Below are positions 17,243 through 26,203 of a stretch of DNA of 64,000 bases, one piece after another. Under the pieces are notes generated by a model that made no database searches, was not told where the DNA came from, and saw nothing but the letters and a program-made list of their open reading frames with translations. Origin of the DNA: Lysobacter sp. GTDB taxonomy: Bacteria; Pseudomonadota; Gammaproteobacteria; Xanthomonadales; Xanthomonadaceae. The stretch covers positions 35,555-99,554 of the forward strand of contig WYBC01000023.1 in NCBI GenBank assembly GCA_011526085.1, given 5' to 3'. A program made the translations under genes and the position numbers. Position 1 is the stretch's first letter. Every line of letters starts with the position of its first letter.

Positions 17243-18469
17243 TCAGGCGGGGCGCGGCCGCAGCGCCAGCGCGATCCCGCCGGCGACCAGTCCCCAGAAC
17301 GCCGAACCGATGCCCAGCGGCGCGAAGCCCGAGGCGGTGACGAGGAAGGTGATCAGCGCGGCCTCGCGGTCGCGATCCTCGCGCACGGCCGCGACCAGGC
17401 TGTTGCCGATGGTGCCGAACAGCGCCAGCCCCGCCACCGCCATCACCAGTTCCTTCGGGAACGCCGCGAACAGCGCGGCGACGGTGGCGCCGAACAGCGC
17501 GGTGACCAGATAGAACAGGCCCGCGAAGACCGCGGCCACGTAGCGCTTCGCGGGGTCCGGATGGGCCTCGCGACCGCTGCAGATGGCGGCGGTGATCGCG
17601 GCCATGCACAGCGAGTACGCCCCGAACGGCGCCAGCAGCACGTTGACGGCGCCAACCCAGCCGATCGTCGACGACACCGGCGGTGCATAGCCCGAGGCGC
17701 GCAGCACCGCGATGCCGGGAATGTTCTGCGAGGCCATCGTCACCACGAACAGCGGCAGCGCGATGCTGAACAGCGCCGCCATCGACAGCGTGGGCGAGGT
17801 GAACACTGGCGCCGCCACCTGCAGCCGGACCGCGTCCAGATGCAGCAGCCCGCCGGCACCGGCGATCAGCATGCCCAGCAGCAGCGTCGCCAGCACCGCG
17901 TAGCGTGGGAACCAGCGTCGTCCGCACAGGTACAGCACGAACATCGCCAGGGTCATCGCCAACTGCGTCTTCATCGACACGAACACGTCCATGCCGAAGC
18001 GCAGCAGCACGCCGGCGAGCAGGCCCGAGGCCAGCGACAGCGGCAGTTTGCGCATCACCCGCTCGAACACGCCGGAGAAGCCGACCGCGGCGGTCAGCGC
18101 CGCGACCAGCACGAACGCGCCGATGGCGTCCGACAGCGGCACGCCGGCATGGCTCGCGATCAGCATCGCCGCGCCCGGCGTGGACCATGCGGTCACCACC
18201 GGCATGCGCCAGCGCAGTGACAGCACGATGCAGGTGACGCCCATGCCGATGCCCAGCGCCCACAGCCACGACGCGATCTCCGCTTCCGACGCGCCGAGCG
18301 CACGCGCGGCCTCGAACACGATCACCGCGGAACTGGTGAAGCCGACCAGCACGGTGACGAAGCCGGCCGCCACCGACGACGGCGCGATGTCGCGGCGCAG
18401 ATCGCGCCACCACGGGCCGCGTATCGCGCCCGCGGCTGCGCTGTCGGTGGAGGGCACGGGCGCGCTCAT
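17243..18469 (-). CDS. benE: Benzoate/H+ symporter, BenE family
   Basis: A 408-residue polytopic membrane protein with about 12 hydrophobic segments. The BenE signature MPVVTAWSTPGAA is present, along with ASQNIPGIAVLRASGY and the helical blocks typical of this family. Members take up benzoate or related aromatic acids with protons. Its start overlaps the uppP stop by four bases (ATGA), so translation is probably coupled. No benzoate degradation genes are in the window, so the substrate is uncertain. Confidence 0.85.
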   Translation of the reverse strand: MSAPVPSTDSAAAGAIRGPWWRDLRRDIAPSSVAAGFVTVLVGFTSSAVIVFEAARALGASEAEIASWLWALGIGMGVTCIVLSLRWRMPVVTAWSTPGAAMLIASHAGVPLSDAIGAFVLVAALTAAVGFSGVFERVMRKLPLSLASGLLAGVLLRFGMDVFVSMKTQLAMTLAMFVLYLCGRRWFPRYAVLATLLLGMLIAGAGGLLHLDAVRLQVAAPVFTSPTLSMAALFSIALPLFVVTMASQNIPGIAVLRASGYAPPVSSTIGWVGAVNVLLAPFGAYSLCMAAITAAICSGREAHPDPAKRYVAAVFAGLFYLVTALFGATVAALFAAFPKELVMAVAGLALFGTIGNSLVAAVREDRDREAALITFLVTASGFAPLGIGSAFWGLVAGGIALALRPRPA

Positions 18470-19272
18470 TCGCCGGCCGGCAGGATCAGCAGCAGCGCCG
18501 CGCCGAGCGCGAAGCGATAGATCGCGAAGGCGGTGAAGCGGTGGCTCTGGATGTAGCGCAGCAGCCATTTCACCGCGACGAAGGCGGTGACGGCCGATGC
18601 GACGAAGGCGACGGCGAGCGCGCTCCAGTCCTCGCCGCCGATATCGCCGTCCTTGTACAGGCTCAGCAACTCGTATCCGGTGGCGGCGAACATTGTCGGA
18701 ATGCCGACCAGGAAGGCGAATTCGGTGGCGGCCACGCGGTTGGTGGTGCCGGCGAGCAGGGCGACGAAGATCGTCGCGCCCGAGCGCGAGGTGCCGGGGA
18801 ATACGCCGGCCACGACCTGCGCGATGCCGACCAGGATCGCGACCGTCCAGGTGATCGCCGCGCGTTCGCCGAGCGCGGCGGCGCGCTTCGCGGCGAAATG
18901 TTCGGCCAGCAGCATCCACGCGCCGCCGAGGATCAATGCCCAGGCGATCGGCGTCACCGTCTCCGGCAGTTCCCAGCCCAGCGCCTTCACCGCGAGGCCG
19001 CCGATCGCGGTGACGCCGAACGCGACCGCGAGCTTGAAGGCGTAGTCGAAGTTCTCCGGCTTGCGGAAACCGACCAGCAGGTTCCACAGCCGTTCGCGGT
19101 AGATCGCCACGACCGCGAGGATCGCGCCGGCCTGGATCGCGACGTTGAACAGATCGCTGCGCGCGCCCAGCCAGTGTTGCGCGATGAGCAGGTGCCCGGT
19201 GCTGGAGATCGGCAGGAATTCGGTGATCCCCTCGATGATGCCGAGGAGCAGGGCGTTGAGCAGGTCGGACAT
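18466..19272 (-). CDS. uppP: Undecaprenyl-diphosphatase UppP (BacA)
   Basis: A 268-residue inner-membrane protein of normal family length. It has both catalytic signatures: EGITEFLPISSTGHLLI near the N-terminus and PGTSRSGATIFVALLAG in the middle. UppP removes a phosphate from undecaprenyl diphosphate to recycle the lipid carrier for peptidoglycan and surface polysaccharide, and its overproduction confers bacitracin resistance. It is the first gene of a two-gene unit with benE. Confidence 0.96.
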   Translation of the reverse strand: MSDLLNALLLGIIEGITEFLPISSTGHLLIAQHWLGARSDLFNVAIQAGAILAVVAIYRERLWNLLVGFRKPENFDYAFKLAVAFGVTAIGGLAVKALGWELPETVTPIAWALILGGAWMLLAEHFAAKRAAALGERAAITWTVAILVGIAQVVAGVFPGTSRSGATIFVALLAGTTNRVAATEFAFLVGIPTMFAATGYELLSLYKDGDIGGEDWSALAVAFVASAVTAFVAVKWLLRYIQSHRFTAFAIYRFALGAALLLILPAGE

Positions 19273-19345
19273 GCGGTCGATCGCGAAGGCAAAGGCGAAG
19301 TGTACCGGTCGCGATGCGGGGCGTTCGATATCGTCCCCGTCGCAA

Positions 19346-19373
19346 CGATCCCCCCGGGCGCCCGGGGGGATCG
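19346..19373 (-). terminator. Perfect 28-base palindrome after the protease gene
   Basis: Two 14-base arms (CGATCCCCCCGGGC and its complement) form a perfect palindrome 33 bases beyond the protease stop. It could end protease transcription. The T-run on the minus strand is weak, and with no spacer it could equally be a protein-binding site. Confidence 0.5.
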
Positions 19374-19405
19374 CGATGCGACGGTTCGGGTCTTCCGCAG
19401 GTCGC

Positions 19406-20647
19406 TCAGGGCGAGATCACCAGGGTCAGCCCCGGGTACGCGGCGAGGATCGGCCGCAGCGGCTGGTAGAAGGTGATCGGCGTGCCCACGGTGCAGTTCT
19501 CGGTCGTGCCCGCGTTGAACGAACCGCCCGAAGTCACGCCCTGGGCCTGTCCGTCCGGCGTCACGAACGAGCCGCCGGAATCGCCGGTGCCGACGCAGGC
19601 GCTGGAACGCGAAAGGTTGTAGACGATACCCGAGGCGCCGTAGTTCACGGTCACGCCCGTGGCGACCAGCGCACCGCAGCGCGCACCGGTGCGGGCGCCG
19701 GAGCGGCAGATCGCGGCGTTCAGCGTGGCGGGGATGTCGCCGCGAATCGGCAGGTTGCCGCCGTAACTGTAGGCGTTCACCCACGGCCGCGGGATGCCCA
19801 GCGGATTGGTGTTGTGGACCACGGCGTAGTCGCTGCCCGGAAACACCGATGCGGCGATGTAGCCCAGCGACTGCCCGGTGGGATGGGTCACGGCGGTATT
19901 GACCACGCCGCAATGCCCGGCGGTGACGAAACCGTTGGCCGCGCCGAGCGTGACGGTGAAGCCGATCGAGCACCAGCCGCCGGTCGCGAGGTTGTAGCGG
20001 TCGCCGCCGCGGACATCGAAGGTCGCCTGTTGCGCCGGCTGCGGGCGTGCATTCGATGTTTCGAAGCGGATGGCGGCGGCGTCGGCCCCGCTCGCGGCGA
20101 CGAAGTCGATCGCGGCCTCGGTCGCGCCGACATCCGTGGTCACGATCACCCGGTTGCTGCGCGGATCGACGTGCCAGGACTGGATGCCGGGATCGAGTCT
20201 GCCGCCCTTCGTCGCGGTACGCAGCGCGCGCGCGCCGCCGTCCAGCCGCGCATGCGCAGCGCGCAGCGCCGCGAGGCTGTGCGCGACCACCCGCACCTGC
20301 ACGCCGAGCGCACGCGCCTTCGCGGCGTTGCGCTGTCCGGCGACCGCGATCACCGGTTCGTACTCGCCCAGCCGGTTGCGTTCGAGCCAGGTACCCGCGT
20401 AGCTGTCGCCGAGCGTCGCGCTCGCCTGTCGTTCGATCTCGGGAGCGCGTCGTTGCGCGGCGAGGTATTGCGGGATCTGGCCGGGCATGATGCCCAGATC
20501 GCGTTGCATCGCGAAGCGGACATGTTCCGGGATCCGGAGGACGTCATCGCCCGATGCGGCCATCGCCCCGGGGGTGGCGACGATCGCGCAGATCGCGAGC
20601 GGAAGAACGGACGCGGCGACGCGCCCTGACATCGATGTGTTGCGCAT
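19406..20647 (-). CDS. Secreted S1 serine protease, alpha-lytic/streptogrisin type
   Basis: A 413-residue preproprotein. A signal peptide (about residues 1-30) precedes a pro-region to about 205 of the kind that folds alpha-lytic proteases. The catalytic domain follows: the His in VTAGHC (about 246), the Asp in GSDYAVV (about 271) and the Ser in GTGDSGGSF (about 357), with paired cysteines. This family is a hallmark of Lysobacter, which secretes such enzymes through the Sec and type II pathways to digest prey or host protein. AAAGGAG precedes the ATG at 20647 at good spacing. No extra C-terminal domain follows. Confidence 0.93.
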   Translation of the reverse strand: MRNTSMSGRVAASVLPLAICAIVATPGAMAASGDDVLRIPEHVRFAMQRDLGIMPGQIPQYLAAQRRAPEIERQASATLGDSYAGTWLERNRLGEYEPVIAVAGQRNAAKARALGVQVRVVAHSLAALRAAHARLDGGARALRTATKGGRLDPGIQSWHVDPRSNRVIVTTDVGATEAAIDFVAASGADAAAIRFETSNARPQPAQQATFDVRGGDRYNLATGGWCSIGFTVTLGAANGFVTAGHCGVVNTAVTHPTGQSLGYIAASVFPGSDYAVVHNTNPLGIPRPWVNAYSYGGNLPIRGDIPATLNAAICRSGARTGARCGALVATGVTVNYGASGIVYNLSRSSACVGTGDSGGSFVTPDGQAQGVTSGGSFNAGTTENCTVGTPITFYQPLRPILAAYPGLTLVISP

Positions 20648-20962
20648 GCGAAACTCCTTTTCAACGAGGGGTGCGGCGACACGGCAGAGGGATGTCGCCG
20701 GCCCGCATGGTTCGCGTCGGCGGAGTCGGCATCGTGTTGTCGTGCTGCACAACGCGACGATCGATCCCGTCGATGCGGTCGAAACCGTTGCGGTTTCGTG
20801 CCGTGTCCGCAATCCATGCGTGGCATGCGCACTCTACGTCGCGACGATCTCAGCCGTGGCGAGCCCGAGTGACGCGCGTCGCGAAAAGACGTGCAGCGCG
20901 CGTGAGACTTTCGTCCAATAGGGTTCGCGGCCCGTTGTCCGTCGCCGCCGGCGCGGCATCGT
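20648..20962. other. Intergenic region upstream of the protease
   Basis: This 315-base stretch separates the protease start from the patatin stop, both on the minus strand. Apart from the protease ribosome-binding site at its left edge, no convincing promoter, hairpin or small gene was seen. Confidence 0.4.
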
Positions 20963-23143
20963 TCAGTACGGCTGTCCCAGCCGCAGGAACACCGCTTCCT
21001 CGCCTTCCTCGGCCAGGCCCAGGCCGAAATAGATCGGACCGATCGGCGTGTCCAGCGCGCTGTAGATGCTGCCGCCGAAAATGGTGCGGTCGAAGGCGGG
21101 TTCCTGGCCGCGGCGCCACACCTGTCCGCCCTCCAGCGATCCGCCGACGAACAGCGGGTACTGCAGCAGCTGCGCCAGCGGATAGTTGAACTGCAGCGTC
21201 GCCAGCGCCGAACCGGTGCCGCGCAGGCGGTCGATGCCGTAACCCGACAACCGGAACGGGCCGCCGAGCAGCGCCACGTCTTCGTAGGCGTTGCCGCGAT
21301 GATCCTGCGCCTGCGCGCCGAACTGCCAGCGTCCGCCCAGCGCGGTGAAGGCGTAGGACGCCTGCGCGCGGCTGGTGAAGCCCTCGCTGTCGGCATCGAG
21401 CATCGGCAGGTAGCGCGTGTGCCGCGCGTGCAGATACCAGCCCTTGCCGGGGAATTCGGCGTCGTCCTGGGTGTCGAGCGTGAAGTCGACATCCACGCCG
21501 GCGCTGGTGGCGGTGCGCGGAATGCCCGTGGGCTGCGAATCCACGCGCAGGTCGTAGTGATTGCGGCGCACGAACGGCGCCACCGAGACTTCGCCCCAGT
21601 GCGAAAGATTCAGGCCGATGCCGGCGCGCGCGTCCCAGCGGCTGTAGCGGTAATCGCCGGTGATGTTGTCGTCGTCGATCAGCGGCTGGTTTTCGCCGAG
21701 CCATTCCAGCGACGGACGCACGAACGCGCTGCGCCGCATGTTCAACGGCTGGTTGAACTCGGCGAACGCGCGGTTGCGGTCGCCCAGCCGCGCTTCCAGC
21801 GACAGATCGGCACCGAAACGATTGATCTCGCGCCGGCCATAGCGGGCGCCGATCTGGTATTCGCCGTCGCCCTCGAAATCGTCCTGCATGAACAGCCCGA
21901 ATTTCAGCGTGCCGTCCTCTTCCCAGCGCCGGCTGCGGGTGACGTAGGTCAGCACGCTGCCGCCGTTCTCGCCGGTGTCGACGGTGTAATAGGCGCGCGA
22001 GAATTCGCCGAGGCCGTAGAGCCGGCCCAGATCGTCCTCGATCTTCTTCGCGTCCACCGCATCGCCCGGCTGCGCGGTGATGTGCGCGCGCACCGCCGCG
22101 TCGTCCACGGTCGACGTGTTGACCAGCTCGACGCGTTCGATCGCGCCGATCGGTTTCAGCCGGGCCAGTCGCGCTTCGCGCCATGCGGCGTAGGCCTGCG
22201 GCGAGACCTGCATGGCCCGCAGCTGCGGCAATACCGCGACCGTCGCCGCTTCGCCCATGGCCACGCCCTGATCGAGGCCGGCGGTGAAATCGGCCGAGCC
22301 CAGGTCGCCCAGTTCCGGGATGATCAGCACGTCGCCCGCGCCCAGCCGTTCGCGCTGCCGCTTCGTTTCCTTGAGCATCAGCGCGGTGACCATCTGGTCG
22401 GTGATGCTGAAGGGGTCGAGCAGCTGCTCGCGCTTCTTGAGCGGTGCGGCGATGTCGACCGCGATGATCCGCTTCGCGCCCCAGCCCTGCGCGACTTCGA
22501 CCGGAAGATTCAGCGAGACGCCGCCGTCGATCAGCGAGCGTTCGCCGTAGCTCACCGGCGCGAACGCGCCCGGCACCGCCATGCTCGCGCGCACCGCGTT
22601 GACCAGATCGCCCCGGTCCATCGCCACCGCTTCGCCGGTTTCCAGATCGGTGCCGATCGCGCGATACGGAATCGGCAGGTCGTCGAAGCGCGCGATGTTC
22701 GCGCTCGGCAACAGCGCCGCGCGCAGCGCCACCGCCAGCCGCTGGCCCTCGAACACCGAGGGCGGCACGCCGAGCTTGCCGTCGCGCAGACCGAAACCGC
22801 CCTTGGCCAGGAAACTGCGATCCTCGGCCTTGCGCCGCTGGGTGAAGGCGCGGCGGTCGATGCGGTCGGCGAACATCGTGTTCCAGTCCAGCGCGCGCAG
22901 CGCGGTTTCGATCTCGGTCGCGCTCATGCCGCTGGCGTACAGGCTGCCGACCACCGCGCCCATGCTGGTGCCGACGATGCAGTCGACCGGGATGCGCTCG
23001 CGCTCCAGCACCTTGATCACGCCGATGTGCGTCATCCCGCGCGCGCCGCCGCCGCTGAGCACCAGGCAGGTATCGAATTCGGCCGCCTTCGCGGGTGCGG
23101 CGAAGGGCAGGAGGCACAGCAGGGCGAGCGAATGCAGGCGCAT
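20963..23143 (-). CDS. Patatin-like phospholipase with Omp85-type barrel (PlpD-like)
   Basis: A 726-residue protein with a Sec signal ([20 protein letters not shown]). The patatin domain has the oxyanion motif SGGGARG, the nucleophile in GTSMG (about residue 60) and the catalytic Asp in DGG (about 200). A POTRA-like linker ([18 protein letters not shown], about 335-400) leads to a C-terminal beta-barrel ending in a strand FLRLGQPY, as in BamA/TpsB proteins. This order defines type Vd secretion, as in Pseudomonas PlpD, in which a lipase is exported and tethered by its own barrel. The start at 23143 gives the signal peptide; a longer frame continues upstream. It is divergent from glnA. Confidence 0.92.
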   Translation of the reverse strand: MRLHSLALLCLLPFAAPAKAAEFDTCLVLSGGGARGMTHIGVIKVLERERIPVDCIVGTSMGAVVGSLYASGMSATEIETALRALDWNTMFADRIDRRAFTQRRKAEDRSFLAKGGFGLRDGKLGVPPSVFEGQRLAVALRAALLPSANIARFDDLPIPYRAIGTDLETGEAVAMDRGDLVNAVRASMAVPGAFAPVSYGERSLIDGGVSLNLPVEVAQGWGAKRIIAVDIAAPLKKREQLLDPFSITDQMVTALMLKETKRQRERLGAGDVLIIPELGDLGSADFTAGLDQGVAMGEAATVAVLPQLRAMQVSPQAYAAWREARLARLKPIGAIERVELVNTSTVDDAAVRAHITAQPGDAVDAKKIEDDLGRLYGLGEFSRAYYTVDTGENGGSVLTYVTRSRRWEEDGTLKFGLFMQDDFEGDGEYQIGARYGRREINRFGADLSLEARLGDRNRAFAEFNQPLNMRRSAFVRPSLEWLGENQPLIDDDNITGDYRYSRWDARAGIGLNLSHWGEVSVAPFVRRNHYDLRVDSQPTGIPRTATSAGVDVDFTLDTQDDAEFPGKGWYLHARHTRYLPMLDADSEGFTSRAQASYAFTALGGRWQFGAQAQDHRGNAYEDVALLGGPFRLSGYGIDRLRGTGSALATLQFNYPLAQLLQYPLFVGGSLEGGQVWRRGQEPAFDRTIFGGSIYSALDTPIGPIYFGLGLAEEGEEAVFLRLGQPY

Positions 23144-23282
23144 GGACGCGGGTTTCCGGATCGTGGAGACGCGGGCGCCGGGCCCGCAGCGCGTCAGTCT
23201 ACCGGTCCGCCCGTCGCGCCCGCACCGCATTGCGCGATGCCCGCCCGCGCCGACGGATCGTGGGAGACACGAGGTCCGTTTC

Positions 23283-23297
23283 GCACCACTTGGGTGC
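23283..23297. promoter_or_regulatory. NtrC-type enhancer box upstream of glnA
   Basis: GCACC-ACTTG-GGTGC is a perfect dyad resembling the NtrC consensus (TGCACCA-spacer-TGGTGCA). It lies about 110 bases before the sigma-54 promoter, the normal distance for an enhancer. A second half-site (TGGTGCG, 23326-23332) follows. Confidence 0.6.
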
Positions 23298-23393
23298 AAA
23301 TCGGGATGCCGAGTTTGCTTCGGAGTGGTGCGTCATGCCGGCGCTCGCCGATCTGCATCCTTCTGAATCAATGGCTTGCCCACTTTCCTGCGC

Positions 23394-23409
23394 TGGCACG
23401 CCCCTTGCA
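23394..23409 (+). promoter_or_regulatory. Sigma-54 (RpoN) promoter of glnA
   Basis: TGGCACG-CCCC-TTGCA matches the -24/-12 consensus of RpoN promoters exactly, with GG and GC at the correct spacing. Transcription should start near 23420, about 30 bases before the glnA ATG. Together with the NtrC-like dyad it predicts induction of glnA under nitrogen limitation. Confidence 0.88.
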
Positions 23410-23449
23410 GAGAGAAGTGCATCCTTCTCACCCATCGGAGCTTCCGAAG

Positions 23450-24859
23450 ATGTCCCTCGAGCACGTCGAAAAACTCATCAAGGACCACAAGGTCGAATTC
23501 GTGGACCTGCGCTTCACCGACATGCGCGGCGTGCAGCACCACGTCACCTTCCCGAAATCCATCGTCGAAGCCAGCCTGTTCGAGGACGGCAAGATGTTCG
23601 ACGGCTCGTCGATCAGCGGCTGGAAGGGCATCAACGAGTCCGACATGATCCTGCTGCCGGACGCCGCCACCGCCTTCCTCGACCCGTTCACCGCCGATCC
23701 GACCCTGGTCCTGACCTGCGACATCCTCGACCCGGCGACCATGCAGGCCTACTCGCGCGATCCGCGCGGCGTCGCCAAGCGCGCCGAAGCCTTCCTCAAG
23801 GCCAGCGGCATCGCCGACCAGGCCTTCTTCGGTCCGGAACCCGAATTCTTCATCTTCGACAGCGTCCGCTTCGCCAACGAGATGGGCCACACCTTCTTCC
23901 ACATCGATTCGGAAGAGGCGCACTGGAACTCCGGCCGCGAATACGAAGGCGGCAACACCGGCTACCGTCCGATGGTGAAGGGCGGCTACTTCCCGGTGGC
24001 CCCGCTCGATTCGCTGCACGACATCCGCGCCGAGATGTGCAAGACCCTGGAAGAAGCCGGCATCGAAGTCGAAGTGCACCACCACGAAGTGGCCAACGCC
24101 GGCCAGTGCGAGATCGGCACCAAGTTCAACACGCTGGTGCAGAAGGCCGACGAACTGCTGACGATGAAGTACATCATCAAGAACGTCGCCCACCGCAACG
24201 GCAAGACCGCGACCTTCATGCCCAAGCCCATCGTCGGCGACAACGGCAGCGGCATGCACGTGCACCAGTCGCTGGCCAAGGGCGGCGTGAACCTGTTCTC
24301 CGGCGACGGCTACGGCGGCCTGTCGCAGCTGGCGCTGTGGTACATCGGCGGCATCTTCAAGCACGCCCGCGCGATCAACGCCTTCGCCAACTCCACCACC
24401 AACAGCTACAAGCGCCTGGTGCCGGGCTTCGAAGCGCCGGTGATGCTGGCCTATTCGGCGCGCAACCGCTCGGCCTCGTGCCGCATCCCGTACGTCGCGA
24501 ATCCGAAGGCGCGCCGCATCGAGATCCGCTTCCCCGATCCGATGAACTCCGGCTACCTCACCTTCGCCGCGCTGATGATGGCCGGCCTCGACGGCATCAA
24601 GAACCAGATCGATCCGGGTTCGCCCAGCGACAAGGACCTGTACGACCTGCCGCCGGAAGAGGAGAAGAACATCCCGACCGTGTGCCACAGCCTCGACCAG
24701 GCGCTGGAAGCGCTCGACAAGGATCGCGACTTCCTCAAGGCCGGCGGCGTGTTCTCCGACGACTTCATCGACGGCTACATCGCGCTGAAGATGCAGGAAG
24801 TCACGCGCTTCCGCGCGGCGACGCATCCGCTCGAATACCAGATGTACTACACGATCTGA
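23450..24859 (+). CDS. glnA: Glutamine synthetase type I
   Basis: A 469-residue protein, the usual length for GSI-beta. It has the N-terminal block [13 protein letters not shown], the active-site run [19 protein letters not shown], and [10 protein letters not shown]. It converts glutamate, ammonia and ATP to glutamine in the cytoplasm. Tyr398 in DLYDLPPEE is the adenylylation site, so activity is expected to be controlled by GlnE and PII. Expression is predicted to depend on sigma-54 and NtrC. The last 35 bases, including the stop, are repeated 150 bases downstream. Confidence 0.98.
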   Translation: MSLEHVEKLIKDHKVEFVDLRFTDMRGVQHHVTFPKSIVEASLFEDGKMFDGSSISGWKGINESDMILLPDAATAFLDPFTADPTLVLTCDILDPATMQAYSRDPRGVAKRAEAFLKASGIADQAFFGPEPEFFIFDSVRFANEMGHTFFHIDSEEAHWNSGREYEGGNTGYRPMVKGGYFPVAPLDSLHDIRAEMCKTLEEAGIEVEVHHHEVANAGQCEIGTKFNTLVQKADELLTMKYIIKNVAHRNGKTATFMPKPIVGDNGSGMHVHQSLAKGGVNLFSGDGYGGLSQLALWYIGGIFKHARAINAFANSTTNSYKRLVPGFEAPVMLAYSARNRSASCRIPYVANPKARRIEIRFPDPMNSGYLTFAALMMAGLDGIKNQIDPGSPSDKDLYDLPPEEEKNIPTVCHSLDQALEALDKDRDFLKAGGVFSDDFIDGYIALKMQEVTRFRAATHPLEYQMYYTI

Positions 24860-24861
24860 TG
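24827..24861 (+). repeat. 35-base direct repeat, copy 1 (glnA 3' end)
   Basis: This copy spans the last glnA codons, encoding [10 protein letters not shown], plus the stop and the next two bases. An identical 35-base copy begins exactly 150 bases later. Confidence 0.9.
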
Positions 24862-24890
24862 CGCGAACGGGACGCCATGTGTCGTCGCTT

Positions 24891-24928
24891 CGGGCCGGCG
24901 GATGTCCGGCCCGGCGCAGCGCGCCGGG
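24891..24928 (+). terminator. Two overlapping hairpins after glnA
   Basis: CGGGCCGG...CCGGCCCG (24891-24913) and CCCGGCGC-AGC-GCGCCGGG (24910-24928) are both perfect. They share four bases, so they cannot form together. They may act as the glnA terminator, although no strong T-run follows. Confidence 0.5.
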
Positions 24929-24976
24929 CGTTCGGAAGGCATGCGCGGCGGTGCCGCGCGAGCATTCCTTCCTCAC

Positions 24977-25011
24977 CCGCTCGAATACCAGATGTACTAC
25001 ACGATCTGATG
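24977..25011 (+). repeat. 35-base direct repeat, copy 2 (duplicated glnA 3' end)
   Basis: Identical to the end of glnA, including the codons for [10 protein letters not shown] and the stop, but with no coding frame in front of it. It is a non-coding remnant of duplication. Confidence 0.9.
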
Positions 25012-25018
25012 TTGCATT

Positions 25019-25089
25019 CCGGTAGAGCGGCCTTCAGGCCGCTGTGCCGATGGTCGAAGGCGTCAGCGGCCTGAAGGCCGCTCTACCGG
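25019..25089. repeat. Perfect 25-base inverted repeat (REP-like)
   Basis: Arms 25019-25043 and 25065-25089 are perfectly complementary around a 21-base spacer, with the core GGTAGAGCGGCCTTCAGGCC. Each arm also contains its own small palindrome. A single related arm occurs at 44581-44603, so this is a dispersed element. Its right end touches the GGGAGA ribosome-binding site of the following GNAT gene, so the hairpin could also affect that gene's translation. Confidence 0.85.
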
Positions 25090-25104
25090 GAGAACGGCGA
25101 AACG

Positions 25105-25563
25105 ATGATGGACATCCGGATCGACGACCTCAGCGGGCCCGAGATCGCGCGGTTGCTGCAGGAACACCTCGACGAGATGTTCCTGCACTCGCCGCCGGAA
25201 AGCGTCCATGCGCTGGATCTGGAAACACTGCGTCGTCCGGAGATCACCTTCTGGACGGTCTGGAAGGACGGCGCATTGATGGGTTGCGGCGCGCTGAAGG
25301 CGCTGGACGCGTCGCATGGCGAGATCAAGTCCATGCGCACCGCCCGCGATCATCTGCGCAAGGGCGTCGCCGCGACGCTGATGCGGCACATCCTGCGGGT
25401 GGCGCGCGAACGCGGCTACCGGCGGTTGAGCCTCGAAACGGGATCGCCGGATGCGTTCCTGCCGGCGCGCGCGATGTACGAGCGCTTCGGCTTCGAGGAG
25501 TGCGGGCCCTTCGCCGATTACGTCGAAGACCCGTACAGCGTGTTCATGACGATCGAGCTGTAG
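25105..25563 (+). CDS. GNAT-family N-acetyltransferase
   Basis: A 152-residue protein with the GNAT core. A beta-strand region (FWTVWKDGALMGCGALKAL) leads to MRTARDHLRKGVAATLM, where the RKGVA stretch corresponds to the acetyl-CoA pyrophosphate loop. It ends with the family's late motif LPARAMYERFGFEECGPF. The sequence resembles small cytoplasmic acetyltransferases of the YsnE/PaiA type, with unknown substrate. Two ATG codons lie in tandem at 25105 and 25108; either could be used. It lies between glnA and glnK, but repeats on one side and a 280-base gap on the other suggest it is a later arrival rather than a nitrogen gene. Confidence 0.86.
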   Translation: MMDIRIDDLSGPEIARLLQEHLDEMFLHSPPESVHALDLETLRRPEITFWTVWKDGALMGCGALKALDASHGEIKSMRTARDHLRKGVAATLMRHILRVARERGYRRLSLETGSPDAFLPARAMYERFGFEECGPFADYVEDPYSVFMTIEL

Positions 25564-25615
25564 TCGTCGATCTGCAGTGATCGACTTGCAGTCGTCGAAC
25601 GCGCGGAAGCGGTAA

Positions 25616-26182
<567 letters not shown>

Positions 26183-26203
26183 CCCTCACTCGGAGACCGT
26201 CCC

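Noticed and set aside
23095..25074. A long plus-strand frame overlapping glnA
   Set aside because: It is the out-of-phase shadow of glnA; the GS frame has all catalytic motifs and the promoter.
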